In this document: piece after piece, positions 9,802-17,865 of the stretch
Numbering within the stretch: the first letter of the stretch is position 1
Layout of the letters: each line of letters opens with the position of its first letter
Source of the DNA: a virus
DNA: 39,845 bases
Virus record (IMG/VR): IMGVR_UViG_3300025133_008382
Location: 1 to 39,845 of that record
Direction: 5' to 3' (one strand)
Program-made: the position numbers and the translations under genes
Notes under the pieces: generated by a model
Database searches by the model: none
What the model was told of the DNA's origin: nothing
The model's input: the letters and a program-made list of their open reading frames with translations, nothing else

Positions 9802-9854
9802 AAACCACCCAAGTGTGATTCAACCAAACGTTTAAAGCATCTCGGTGGTTTTTT
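9802..9854 (+). terminator. Probable terminator after prkA, long loop
   Basis: AAACCACC (9802-9809) pairs with GGTGGTTT (9844-9851), followed by more T residues. The 34-nt loop is unusually long for a simple terminator and could hold extra structure. Confidence 0.6.
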
Positions 9855-9947
9855 CTTTATTATCATTTTTCCTCAATATTCTTTATCTTCCTTTTGAAGA
9901 AAAAAGGAGTAAGTAATGCGAGTGGGGAACTTTCTCTACTCAATGCC

Positions 9948-9976
9948 GTATCCCTTTAAGGGGGATACTTTTTATT
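9948..9976 (+). terminator. Terminator-like hairpin in the fibre leader
   Basis: GTATCCC (9948-9954) and GGGATAC (9962-9968) form a 7-bp stem with a 7-nt loop, followed directly by TTTTTATT. It lies between an upstream ATG with a strong Shine-Dalgarno (ATG 9916) and the likely fibre start at 9997, so it may be an attenuator rather than a simple end of transcription. Confidence 0.65.
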
Positions 9977-9996
9977 CCAATAGGAGGAAATATAAC

Positions 9997-12654
9997 ATGG
10001 CAAAAACAAGAATCCGTTTAGACGGACAAACAGACAACGACCTCGTAGATATGAATGGTAACGCAGTTCAAGATGGAACTGGTACTGATCTCTCTTCATA
10101 CGGAGTTGGTGGTCTGGAAGGTCATCTGCTACGCGCAGATGGCAAAATTCAACTCTCTGCTGAAATCGCAGCGATTGAATCTGGCCACGACAAGTCAGTA
10201 ACTACTAAAGAGTGGCAGGTGTCAAAGCATAATTATCTAGATGCAAAAATCGAAGATAATTCAGCCGCCAGCGCCGCAGAAATTTCGGTTGTGGCCGCCA
10301 ACCTGGCCCTCGAAGAAAGTCGTGCTCTCGCCGCAGAATCAGCCCTGCAAGCTAGCATCGACGCAGAGGCAGTTGCTGCCCGCGCCGCTGAAGCTGGCAT
10401 TCAAGCTGCTCTAGACACACAAGAAGCTAAAGAAGCTGCATACGAGGTATCTAACGACGCCGCTCTTGCTGCTGAAATCGCTCGTGCTACTGCTGCTGAA
10501 GTTGCACTTCAAGCTGATGTTGACTTAAACGAAGCTGACGGTGATACTGATCGCGCACTCATTCGTACCGAAATGGCTGCAAACGAGTCCGCTCGTGATA
10601 CTTCTGTTGAAGCAATCCGTGCAGCCCTTCAAGCTGATGTTGATCTAAATGAAGCTGATGGCGACACCGACCGCGCTGCTATCCGCAGTGAAATCGCTGC
10701 TGCAAAGCTCGTCGATGACGCTGCTCTAGCTACTGAAGTTGCTCGCGCAAGCGCTGCTGAAGCCGCTCTTCAAGCTGACGTTGATCAGAATGAACTAGAT
10801 GGTGACAACGATCGCGCTGCTATCCGCAGTGAAATCGCAGCCGCAAAGCTCGTTGATGACGCTGCTCTAGCTACTGAAGTTGCTCGCGCAAGCGCTGCTG
10901 AAGCTGCTATTCAGGCTGACGTTGATCAGAATGAATCTGATGCTGACGCTGCAATCGCAGCACTTCAAGCTGATGTTGACTTAAACGAAGCTGACGGTGA
11001 TACTGATCGCGCACTCATTCGTACCGAAATGGCTGCAAACGAGTCCGCTCGTGATACTTCTGTTGAAGCAATCCGTGCAGCCCTTCAAGCTGATGTTGAT
11101 CTAAATGAAGCTGATGGCGACACCGACCGCGCTGCTATCCGCAGTGAAATCGCTGCTGCAAAGCTCGTTGATGATGCTGCTCTAGCTGCTGAAGTTGCTC
11201 GCGCAAGCGCTGCTGAAGCTGCTATTCAAGCTGATGTTGATCAAAATGAATTAGATGGTGACAACGATCGTGCTGCTATCCGCAGTGAAATCGCTGCTGC
11301 AAAGCTCGTTGATGATGCTGCTCTAGCTGCTGAAGTTGCTCGCGCAAGCGCTGCTGAAGCTGCTATTCAAGCTGATGTTGATCAAAATGAAGCTGATGGC
11401 GATGCTGATCGCGCTCTCATCCGTACCGAAATGGCTGCAAATGAGACCAATCGTGATGCATCTGAAGCTGCTGCTATTCAAGCTGCGGTTAATAGCCTCA
11501 TTGATGCTGCTCCAGCCACACTGGACACTCTCAATGAACTAGCTGCTGCAATGGCCGACGATCCGGATTTCCATGCATCGATGGCGACTATTCATGCTGC
11601 TGCAACTACAGACCGCGCTCTCATCCGCACTGAAGCTCTTACTGAAAAGGGTCTCAAGGATGTTGCAATCGCAGCCCTTCAAGCTGATGTTGATCTAAAT
11701 GAAGCCGATGGCGACACCGACCGCGCTGCTATCCGCAGTGAAATCGCAGCCGCAAAGCTCGTCGATGATGCTGCTCTAGCCGCTGAAGTTGCTCGCGCAA
11801 GCGCTGCTGAAGCTGCTATTCAAGCTGATGTTGATCAGAATGAACTAGATGGCGACAACGATCGCGCTGCTATCCGCAGTGAAATCGCTGCTGCAAAGCT
11901 CGTTGATGACGCTGCACTCGCTGCTCTTCAAGCTGATGTTGATCAAAACGAAGCTGATGCTGATGCATCTTTTGTTGCTGCGACAACTGATCGTGCTCTA
12001 ATCCGCACTGAGATGGAAACTGAGTCACTTGCTCGTGAAGCTGCTGAAGCTGCTATTCAAGCTGATGTTGATCAAAACGAAGCTGACGCTGACGCCGCAC
12101 TCGCTGCTCTTCAAGCTGATGTTGATCAAAACGAAGCTGATGCTGATGCATCTTTTGTTGCTGCGACAACTGATCGTGCTCTAATCCGCACTGAGATGGA
12201 AACTGAGTCACTTGCTCGTGAAGCTGCTGAAGCCGCTCTTCAAGCTGACGTTGATCAGAATGAACTAGATGGTGACAACGATCGCGCTGCTATCCGCAGT
12301 GAGATGGAAACTGAGTCACTTGCTCGTGAAGCTGCTGAACTAGCGCTCCAGAATCGCGCAACCTTCCTAGAAGGTCGCGTTATGAAAGAGTACTTCGTTG
12401 TCGCACAGAATGCTGAAACTGATTTCGCACTTTCAGAGCTAGCAGAGCACGGATCCATTATGGTATTCGTTAATGGTCTTCTTCAAGAAGTCGATTACAC
12501 CGTCTCTGATGGTCAAGGTGGAACTACTACTACGGTACTAGACTACACCATGTCTGAAGCCGGTTCACCGCTCAAGTCTGTTGTAGTATTCAATGTCCCA
12601 GGATTAATCGCAGGAGACAGAGTATCTGTCAAATACGATAAGAGATTAGTATAA
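9997..12654 (+). CDS. Repetitive coiled-coil-like tail fibre/whisker protein
   Basis: The protein has 885 residues. An N-terminal head of about 80 residues contains RIRLDGQTDND and GGLEGHLLRADGKIQ. A long Ala/Glu/Asp-rich shaft (about residues 85-785) is built of recurring units such as AALQADVDLNEADGDTDRA, IRSEIAAAKLVDDAALA and EVARASAAEAA. It is predicted alpha-helical and probably a trimeric coiled coil. A C-terminal beta-rich tip begins near EYFVVAQNAETDFALSEL. The architecture fits a fibrous virion protein, though which fibre is unclear. I chose ATG 9997 because TAGGAGG lies 9 nt upstream. An in-frame ATG at 9916, also with a good Shine-Dalgarno, would add 27 residues across a terminator-like hairpin. 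Parts of the shaft are exact DNA duplications. A strong terminator follows. Confidence 0.82.
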   Translation: MAKTRIRLDGQTDNDLVDMNGNAVQDGTGTDLSSYGVGGLEGHLLRADGKIQLSAEIAAIESGHDKSVTTKEWQVSKHNYLDAKIEDNSAASAAEISVVAANLALEESRALAAESALQASIDAEAVAARAAEAGIQAALDTQEAKEAAYEVSNDAALAAEIARATAAEVALQADVDLNEADGDTDRALIRTEMAANESARDTSVEAIRAALQADVDLNEADGDTDRAAIRSEIAAAKLVDDAALATEVARASAAEAALQADVDQNELDGDNDRAAIRSEIAAAKLVDDAALATEVARASAAEAAIQADVDQNESDADAAIAALQADVDLNEADGDTDRALIRTEMAANESARDTSVEAIRAALQADVDLNEADGDTDRAAIRSEIAAAKLVDDAALAAEVARASAAEAAIQADVDQNELDGDNDRAAIRSEIAAAKLVDDAALAAEVARASAAEAAIQADVDQNEADGDADRALIRTEMAANETNRDASEAAAIQAAVNSLIDAAPATLDTLNELAAAMADDPDFHASMATIHAAATTDRALIRTEALTEKGLKDVAIAALQADVDLNEADGDTDRAAIRSEIAAAKLVDDAALAAEVARASAAEAAIQADVDQNELDGDNDRAAIRSEIAAAKLVDDAALAALQADVDQNEADADASFVAATTDRALIRTEMETESLAREAAEAAIQADVDQNEADADAALAALQADVDQNEADADASFVAATTDRALIRTEMETESLAREAAEAALQADVDQNELDGDNDRAAIRSEMETESLAREAAELALQNRATFLEGRVMKEYFVVAQNAETDFALSELAEHGSIMVFVNGLLQEVDYTVSDGQGGTTTTVLDYTMSEAGSPLKSVVVFNVPGLIAGDRVSVKYDKRLV
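10505..11168 (+). repeat. Exact 208-bp direct repeat, 456 bp apart, in the fibre shaft
   Basis: Bases 10505-10712 are identical to 10961-11168, including synonymous positions; the first difference is at 10713/11169. The spacing of 456 bp is 152 codons, so the reading frame is kept. This points to a recent tandem duplication or gene conversion. Confidence 0.92.
11914..12233 (+). repeat. Exact 137-bp direct repeat, 183 bp apart, in the fibre shaft
   Basis: Bases 11914-12050 are identical to 12097-12233, spaced 183 bp (61 codons) and therefore in frame. Together with the larger upstream repeat it shows that shaft length changes by unit duplication. Confidence 0.92.
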
Positions 12655-12686
12655 TCTAATTTCTCAGTCAACTGACTAATCTTTCC

Positions 12687-12722
12687 GAGCCCTCCTCGTT
12701 TTTCGGGGAGGGTTCTTTTTTT
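12687..12722 (+). terminator. Strong intrinsic terminator after the repetitive fibre gene
   Basis: A 12-bp stem (12687-12698 with 12704-12715, two G-T pairs) with a TTTTT loop is followed by seven T residues. A small perfect inverted repeat (AGTCAACTGACT) lies just upstream at 12665-12676. Confidence 0.93.
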
Positions 12723-12727
12723 CACAA

Positions 12728-12736
12728 CTACTTATA
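12728..12736 (+). promoter_or_regulatory. Putative late promoter (CTACTTATA)
   Basis: CTACTTATA comes right after the preceding terminator and 19 nt before the ATG at 12756. It matches the recurring CTAYTTAYA motif of the virion genes. Confidence 0.5.
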
Positions 12737-12755
12737 GAAAGATCGGAGACCCCAA

Positions 12756-13151
12756 ATGAATTTCTTAAAAAAGATAAAGAATATGCTCAACAAGCAGAAA
12801 GACACAGAAGTAGTAAAAGAGGAAACCCCGGAGAAAACAGAAGAGGTAATAGAAGAGAAGCCAATCATCCTTCCAGAAGAAATGATAATTTCATGGGAGA
12901 TAATAGCTCCAATCTTCAACTTACATCGTCTCAGCCAGAAAACAGAGAATGGTGTCGCTCGCCAACTATTACAAAACAGACGACAAGAGAGAGCAATGTT
13001 CGAGAGCCTTAATAAAATAGAAGAAGTTACTCAAGAAAGAGTAACAGAGGTCAAAGAAAAGATGGGGATCCCCGAGAACAACAGTGAATATGAACTCATT
13101 CTTCCAGAAGTAACAGGTAAAGACGGTAAATTCCAAAAGATCAAACAATAG
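12756..13151 (+). CDS. Hypothetical small acidic/basic protein upstream of the tail sheath
   Basis: The protein has 131 residues. The first 15 are basic (NFLKKIKNMLNK), then comes a Glu/Lys-rich linker to about residue 45. A helical region follows containing SWEIIAPIFNLHRLSQ and REMF-like heptads, with a short GKDGKFQKIKQ tail. No family is recognised. A terminator and late-type promoter precede it and the tail sheath follows, so a virion or tail-assembly role is likely from position alone. The start has GGAG upstream. It lacks a signal peptide or membrane segment. Confidence 0.65.
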   Translation: MNFLKKIKNMLNKQKDTEVVKEETPEKTEEVIEEKPIILPEEMIISWEIIAPIFNLHRLSQKTENGVARQLLQNRRQERAMFESLNKIEEVTQERVTEVKEKMGIPENNSEYELILPEVTGKDGKFQKIKQ

Positions 13152-13216
13152 AGTAATTCTCTTGTAGTAACTTCCTATAAAAATAACATAAAAAAAGACT
13201 TTGAGTTTTTCCAATA

Positions 13217-13246
13217 CTATTTATAAAGGAAAACAAAGTATTTATA
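13217..13246 (+). promoter_or_regulatory. Tandem putative late promoters of the tail sheath gene
   Basis: CTATTTATA at 13217-13225 and GTATTTATA at 13238-13246 lie 35 and 14 nt before the sheath ATG. These are two close copies of the motif seen singly at other late genes, and a doubled promoter would suit the most abundant tail protein. Function is inferred. Confidence 0.5.
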
Positions 13247-13260
13247 GGAGAATACCACTC

Positions 13261-16107
13261 ATGTCAACTAAAAAGTTTAAGTTCGTATCACCGGGCATCT
13301 TTCTCAACGAGGTAGATAATTCACAACTACCAGCAGATGCTGAAGCAATGGGCCCCGTAATTATTGGCCGCACAGCCTTTGGTCCATCAATGAGACCAGT
13401 GAAGGTCAATTCATTTTCAGAGTTCATCGAGACTTTCGGAAATCCAGTTCCTGGTAATCAGGGCGGAGATACCTGGAGACTAGGAAATCTAGCAGGCCCA
13501 ACTTATGCAGCATATGCAGCACAGGCATATCTAAGAGCAGGAGTTGGTCCAGTAACAATGATTAGGCTCGCAGGACAAGAGCACGATCAGGCAACCGGCT
13601 ACGCAGGATGGCAGACAGTAAAGGCAACGTCCGCCACGGCTTCCGGAAGTAATGGTGGAGCATACGGACTATACTTAATGTCAGGAAGTGTTTCGGGAAG
13701 CGCCGGCGGCGCCCAAGACGTAACAGGAACACTAGCAGCCATCTTTTATGTTAATGATGGAGGCGGTATGGCCCTAACGGGAACACTAGATGGTGGTACC
13801 ACAGCTACTGGCTCACAAGCCATCTTTACAACAAGCTCAGATAATTCTTGGAAGATGGAAGTTCGTGATAAGGACGGAGATACAAAACTAACTACAGAGT
13901 TTAATCTTACTCCATCTTCTAATAAGTTTATCCGCAATGTATTTAACACAAACCCAATGTTAGTTAATGGAGAGGTTGTAGACACCGGCTCTCTCGGCCA
14001 AGGCCAAAATACTTACTGGTTAGGTGAATCATTTGAAAACACTATTGCCTCTTCCGCACTAACTTATGAGTACGCTACTCTTATTCCGCTAGAGAGTGGA
14101 AGCGGAGATTTTGCTAATAGGGCAGCAATGCACCTAGAATCAACACCAGCAGCAACCGGCTGGTTCTTTTCACAAGACACCACAACAGATAGTGGATCAT
14201 ACGCATATGCAAGCATGCAAAACTTATTCAAGTTTCACGCTCTTGACGGAGGAGACTGGTCACAAAACAATCTTAAAATCTCAATCAAAGATCTCAAGTA
14301 TTCAAGAAATACAGACCCAGCAAACGCTTACGGTTCTTTCACGGTTCTCGTCAGAAGAGCTTCGGACAATGATAACGCAGTTCAGATTATTGAACAATAC
14401 ACAAATTGTAATCTAAATCCTGCTTCTGATGATTATGTTGGAACTAAGATCGGAGACAAAAAGTATGTCTGGGACGAACCCCAGCAAAGACTAAGAGAAG
14501 TCGGAGAGTTCAACAACAAATCCAGATATATCCGCGTAGAAATTAACTCAGAGGTTGCTTCAGGCCGCACTCCTGCCGAGCTACTGCCATTCGGTGTATA
14601 CGGACCAGCTAAACTTAAGGACATCGTACTCAAGCCAACCGGAACACTTGGAGCCGATGGATTTGAAGTATCCTCATCTGATGGATATGCGGCAAGTGAC
14701 TCATATCTAGGGAGAGCAACCGTCGATGGCGCCGTATTATCCTCTTCATATACAGACATTCACGCAAACACCCGGATTCTTCTTGAGATGCCAAAAGTCG
14801 CGACAAGGCTTTCAGCTTCTGACGGCGGAATTTCCGATCCAAAGAACGCATATTTCGGAGCAAAAACAACATACCACCCAACCACGCGACATGACGTAGG
14901 TTACGGTGATTATCTAAGACCATTTCCTGCGGGAACGGAAACAGAGCCCCAATTTACATTCACGCTAGACGAGGTTGTTACCTCTGGTTCCGCAACGGCA
15001 TATGTCGAAGCCGGCTCACGTAAGAGTAAAAGATCAGCCACTACCGGCGCCGGTAGTTGGAAAACAATCATCGATGCTGGATACACAAGATTCACAACTC
15101 CACTATTTGGCGGTTTTGAGGGCGTTGACATCCGAGAGATGGAGCCATTCAGAAATACTCTGCTTGCTGACCAGACCGACGTAAGCAGCTACGCATATAA
15201 CACCGTAAAGAGAGCAATTGATACAGTATCCGATCCAGAATACACCGAGTGTAACCTAATCACTATGCCTGGACTTACCGAGGATACTCTAACAACTCAT
15301 CTTCTAACTACTTGCGAGGATAGGGCAGACGCCTTGGCTCTATTCGATCTAGAATCAACTTTCTTCCCAGCAACAGAGGGCGAGGATTATAAAAACTTCG
15401 AAGATAGAGCACAATCAGTCGCAAGCGCAATAAACGCTTTTGAAGATCGTCAGATTAACTCTTCTTACGGCTGCACCTACTACCCCTGGACTCAGATTAG
15501 AGATTCAATCAGCGGCCAAATGCTCTGGGCACCACCCTCCATTGTCGCTCTTGGAACATTTGCTTCCTCAGAGGCAAAATCAGAGATTTGGTTTGCACCA
15601 GCCGGCTTTAATCGCGGAGGCCTAACAGAAGGTTCAGCAGGTATACCAGTTATCAGCGTATCCCGCAAACTAACTTCAAAGGATCGTGATGATCTTTACG
15701 AAGCAAATATTAACCCAATCGCATCATTCCCATCAGAGGGTCTAGTTGTATTCGGTCAGAAGACCACACAACAAACCCCCAGCGCTCTTGATCGTATCAA
15801 CGTTCGCAGAATGATGCTCTTCGTCAAGAAGGAAATCTCAAGAATTGCAGCAGGAATCCTATTCGACCAAAACGTCAAGGTAACCTGGAATCGCTTCTTG
15901 GGAGAGGTCAACCCATTCCTAGCTAGTGTTCAATCCAGATTGGGCCTAACAGAATATAAGGTTATCCTTGATGAAACAACCACAACCCCGGATCTAGTTG
16001 ATAGAAACATTCTATACGCTAAGATCTTCCTAAAGCCAGCAAGGGCAATCGAGTTTATCGCAATTGACTTTGTAATTTCAAGAAGTGGCGCTTCTTTTGA
16101 AGACTAA
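13261..16107 (+). CDS. Contractile tail sheath protein (T4 gp18-like)
   Basis: The protein has 948 residues. The N-terminus (KFVSPGIFLNEVDNSQLP, then GPVIIGRTAFGP) is the classic sheath start. The C-terminal third carries the conserved sheath core: NVRRMMLFVKKEISRIAAGI and a final KIFLKPARAIEFIAIDFVIS strand used in sheath-sheath linking. T4 gp18 is about 660 residues, so some 290 extra residues form surface insertions in the middle (about 130-450). The sheath contracts around the tube to drive DNA delivery. ATG 13261 is chosen over an upstream in-frame TTG at 13201 because TATAGGAG lies just before it and the family motif begins there. It is followed by the tube gene, as in T4. Confidence 0.93.
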   Translation: MSTKKFKFVSPGIFLNEVDNSQLPADAEAMGPVIIGRTAFGPSMRPVKVNSFSEFIETFGNPVPGNQGGDTWRLGNLAGPTYAAYAAQAYLRAGVGPVTMIRLAGQEHDQATGYAGWQTVKATSATASGSNGGAYGLYLMSGSVSGSAGGAQDVTGTLAAIFYVNDGGGMALTGTLDGGTTATGSQAIFTTSSDNSWKMEVRDKDGDTKLTTEFNLTPSSNKFIRNVFNTNPMLVNGEVVDTGSLGQGQNTYWLGESFENTIASSALTYEYATLIPLESGSGDFANRAAMHLESTPAATGWFFSQDTTTDSGSYAYASMQNLFKFHALDGGDWSQNNLKISIKDLKYSRNTDPANAYGSFTVLVRRASDNDNAVQIIEQYTNCNLNPASDDYVGTKIGDKKYVWDEPQQRLREVGEFNNKSRYIRVEINSEVASGRTPAELLPFGVYGPAKLKDIVLKPTGTLGADGFEVSSSDGYAASDSYLGRATVDGAVLSSSYTDIHANTRILLEMPKVATRLSASDGGISDPKNAYFGAKTTYHPTTRHDVGYGDYLRPFPAGTETEPQFTFTLDEVVTSGSATAYVEAGSRKSKRSATTGAGSWKTIIDAGYTRFTTPLFGGFEGVDIREMEPFRNTLLADQTDVSSYAYNTVKRAIDTVSDPEYTECNLITMPGLTEDTLTTHLLTTCEDRADALALFDLESTFFPATEGEDYKNFEDRAQSVASAINAFEDRQINSSYGCTYYPWTQIRDSISGQMLWAPPSIVALGTFASSEAKSEIWFAPAGFNRGGLTEGSAGIPVISVSRKLTSKDRDDLYEANINPIASFPSEGLVVFGQKTTQQTPSALDRINVRRMMLFVKKEISRIAAGILFDQNVKVTWNRFLGEVNPFLASVQSRLGLTEYKVILDETTTTPDLVDRNILYAKIFLKPARAIEFIAIDFVISRSGASFED

Positions 16108-16109
16108 TA

Positions 16110-16118
16110 CTACTTACA
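16110..16118 (+). promoter_or_regulatory. Putative late promoter (CTACTTACA) of the tail tube gene
   Basis: CTACTTACA starts 3 nt after the sheath stop and lies 25 nt before the tube ATG. It is the same motif class as upstream of the sheath. Confidence 0.45.
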
Positions 16119-16143
16119 GTAAGATACAAGGAGAAACCTAAAC

Positions 16144-16725
16144 ATGGCATTCTGGACAGACGCAACTTTACAAGACCCAAAGAGACAATATCGCTTTGTC
16201 GTAACCCTCGGCAACATGCCTTCTGGAGCAACTTGGTTCGCCAAAACAGCGAAAAAGCCAGAAATCAGTATTTCAGAAGTTGAGCACAACTTTCTAAATC
16301 ATAAATTTTATTATCCCGGTAGAGCAGAGTGGTCTACCTGCGAAGTAACGCTAGCAGATCCGGTTTCTCCAGACGCAGCAGCAGCAACAGCAGCTATTAT
16401 TCAAGCTAGTGGTTATAGACCACCCTCTGATGTGACGGACACTCGTACTATTTCAAAGAGAGATGCAGTCGCAGCCCTTGGAACTGTCGTTATCTCACAA
16501 ATTGATTCCGCAGGCAATGCTATTGAGACCTGGACCCTTTGGAACGCCTTTATTACCAACGTAACATACGGCGACTTGGACTACTCTGGTGATGAAATGA
16601 CAGAGATCTCAATGACATTCCGCTATGACTGGGCAGTTCTGGAAACAGCCAACAAGGCAGGAACAGCAGGCAAGGCAAGCGAATTTGCCGGCGATACAGA
16701 ATTCTTCAAGCCCGGTGTGTCTTGA
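16144..16725 (+). CDS. Tail tube protein (T4 gp19-like)
   Basis: The protein has 193 residues, close to T4 gp19 (163) and other myovirus tube proteins. It starts FWTDATLQDPKRQYRFVVTL and has a KKPEISISEVEHNFLNHKFYYPGR segment typical of gp19-like tubes. The C-terminal half has the GDLDYSGDEMTEISMTFRYDWA pattern that closes the tube beta-barrel. It forms the inner tube inside the sheath. Position directly after the sheath and before the chaperone agrees. GGAG precedes the ATG. Confidence 0.92.
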   Translation: MAFWTDATLQDPKRQYRFVVTLGNMPSGATWFAKTAKKPEISISEVEHNFLNHKFYYPGRAEWSTCEVTLADPVSPDAAAATAAIIQASGYRPPSDVTDTRTISKRDAVAALGTVVISQIDSAGNAIETWTLWNAFITNVTYGDLDYSGDEMTEISMTFRYDWAVLETANKAGTAGKASEFAGDTEFFKPGVS

Positions 16726-16758
16726 AACAAAAAACAAATATAAACAGAGAGGTGTTAT

Positions 16759-17625
16759 TTGTCTAGAAATAATCGCAATAGACTAAACAAAGGTCTAGAG
16801 CAAACGAAACCAGCAGATGCTGAAACTCCTTTGGCTAGTTTGTCAGATGAGGGCCTATTCTCATTTGCTAATCCAACAGAAATTGTGGAATTACCGTCTA
16901 AAGGCAGGTTTTATCCGGAAGATCATCCGCTACACAATGTTGCAGAAATTGAGATCAAACACATGACCGCGAAAGAAGAGGATATTCTAAGTTCTAGATC
17001 TCTTCTTAGAAAAGGGATAGCCATTGATAGGCTTTTGCAAAGTGTTATAATAGATAAGAGGATCAAAATAGATGATTTACTAATTGGGGACAAAAATGCT
17101 CTCCTGGTAGCAACAAGAATCACTGGCTACGGTGAGATATACGAGACAAGCGTTGTCTGCCCAACCTGTAGTACTAATGAAAAATACTCCTTTAACTTAG
17201 CGGACTTAGAAGTTAATCATAATGAAGAGCTACCAGAAGAAGTAGAGCTTACTGAATCTGGAACATTTAGGGTAATGCTGCCAGCCCTCAAAGTGCCTAT
17301 TGAGTTGAGATTACTAACAGGCAGAGAAGAAAGATATCTAACAGATCTTGAAGAGAGCAAAAGAAAGAAAAATCTCCCAGAATCTACGGTCACAGATCAA
17401 CTAAGACTTATTATCTGCTCTGTCTTAGATAAATCAGAGGGCCCCTTGATCAACCAGTTAATCAACAACCTTCCAACAACAGATTCCAGATTTATTCATA
17501 ATATTTATGACCAGATCGTTCCTAATATTGATTTTAGGGCTTCTTACGATTGCTCCTCATGCGATCACCGAGATGAAACAGTAGGAGTGCCGTTAACAGC
17601 GGCGTTTTTTTGGCCTGGGCGATGA
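16759..17625 (+). CDS. gp26/gp51-type baseplate hub or tail assembly chaperone, 0-frame product
   Basis: The 0-frame product has 288 residues and begins at TTG with GAGAGG 6-7 nt upstream. It resembles the T4_baseplate family (gp26/gp51): a FANPTEIVELPSKGRFYPE start, then KHMTAKEEDILSSRSLLRKG. Two Cys pairs (CPTCSTNEKYSF near residue 135 and CSSCDHRDETVGVP near 270) suggest a zinc-binding site. The protein ends FFWPGR, and related proteins often end in a similar aromatic motif. It lies between tube and tape measure, the usual place of tail assembly chaperones, where a programmed frameshift often makes a longer form. Just before the stop there is a T7 run, and the +1 frame continues for 66 residues. 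A chaperone for tape-measure assembly is therefore likely. Confidence 0.82.
   Translation: MSRNNRNRLNKGLEQTKPADAETPLASLSDEGLFSFANPTEIVELPSKGRFYPEDHPLHNVAEIEIKHMTAKEEDILSSRSLLRKGIAIDRLLQSVIIDKRIKIDDLLIGDKNALLVATRITGYGEIYETSVVCPTCSTNEKYSFNLADLEVNHNEELPEEVELTESGTFRVMLPALKVPIELRLLTGREERYLTDLEESKRKKNLPESTVTDQLRLIICSVLDKSEGPLINQLINNLPTTDSRFIHNIYDQIVPNIDFRASYDCSSCDHRDETVGVPLTAAFFWPGR
17605..17611 (+). promoter_or_regulatory. Predicted programmed frameshift site (T7 run)
   Basis: The 0-frame reads GCG TTT TTT TGG CCT GGG CGA TGA. A +1 shift (or -2, which lets Phe-tRNA re-pair perfectly on TTT) moves the ribosome into the frame continuing GGC CTG GGC GAT GAG. A GGAG element at 17584-17587 could act as an upstream stimulator. 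The exact shift type cannot be settled from sequence; slippage of RNA polymerase on the T run is an alternative. Confidence 0.7.
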
Positions 17626-17812
17626 GTATATCGAAGGTGTTTACGAAGAGTTCTTTCTATTAAAGTATTATGGAGGCTGGTCTTTCACGGAGGCTTATAA
17701 TCTTCCAACTCAAATTCGCAGATGGTTTTTGCAAAGACTTAGTAAACAAATCGAAAAAGAAAATAAGCAGCTAGAAGATGCTTCTAAAAATTCTAAGTCC
17801 AGTTCTAGATAG
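17612..17812 (+). CDS. Frameshift extension of the tail assembly chaperone (66 codons, no own start)
   Basis: This frame is open from 17597 to the TAG at 17810-17812. It encodes a coherent protein segment: GLGDEYIEGVYEEFFLLKYY, then a GGWSFTEAYNLPTQIRRWF stretch and a charged QRLSKQIEKENKQLEDA tail. There is no ATG, GTG or TTG near its beginning; the only near-cognate codon is CTG 17615, and the first TTG is deep inside. It is too long and too protein-like to be noise and most plausibly is fused to the preceding gene by frameshifting, giving about 350 residues in all. The EAYNLP-QIRRW pattern resembles the second part of tail assembly chaperones in other myoviruses (from memory). The stop codon lies inside a terminator stem. 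Confidence 0.78.
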   Translation, partial: GLGDEYIEGVYEEFFLLKYYGGWSFTEAYNLPTQIRRWFLQRLSKQIEKENKQLEDASKNSKSSSR

Positions 17813-17829
17813 AACTGGATTTTATTTTA
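17798..17829 (+). terminator. Intrinsic terminator overlapping the chaperone extension stop
   Basis: TCCAGTTCT (17798-17806) and AGAACTGGA (17811-17819) form a perfect 9-bp stem with the 4-nt loop AGAT, followed by TTTTATTTTAT. The frameshift product's stop codon is in the loop/stem, so ribosomes finishing the long form would disturb the hairpin. Confidence 0.85.
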
Positions 17830-17837
17830 TGTTTTAA

Positions 17838-17846
17838 CTATTTACT
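17838..17846 (+). promoter_or_regulatory. Putative late promoter (CTATTTACT)
   Basis: CTATTTACT lies directly after the terminator and 19 nt before the ATG at 17866, the same spacing as at 5251 and 12728. Confidence 0.45.
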
Positions 17847-17865
17847 TAGAATAAGGGCCCCTATA

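Noticed and set aside
10500-12340. CRISPR-like or VNTR array
   Set aside because: The repeats are in-frame coding units of an Ala-rich shaft with no unique spacers of even length.
13201-13260. Upstream TTG start for the tail sheath
   Set aside because: The stretch contains the promoter-like CTATTTATA and GTATTTATA motifs, and the family N-terminus begins at ATG 13261 with its own Shine-Dalgarno.
17622-17664. The -1 frame after the T7 run, with an ATG at 17622
   Set aside because: It stops after about 17 codons with no protein-like character; the +1 frame carries the coherent extension.
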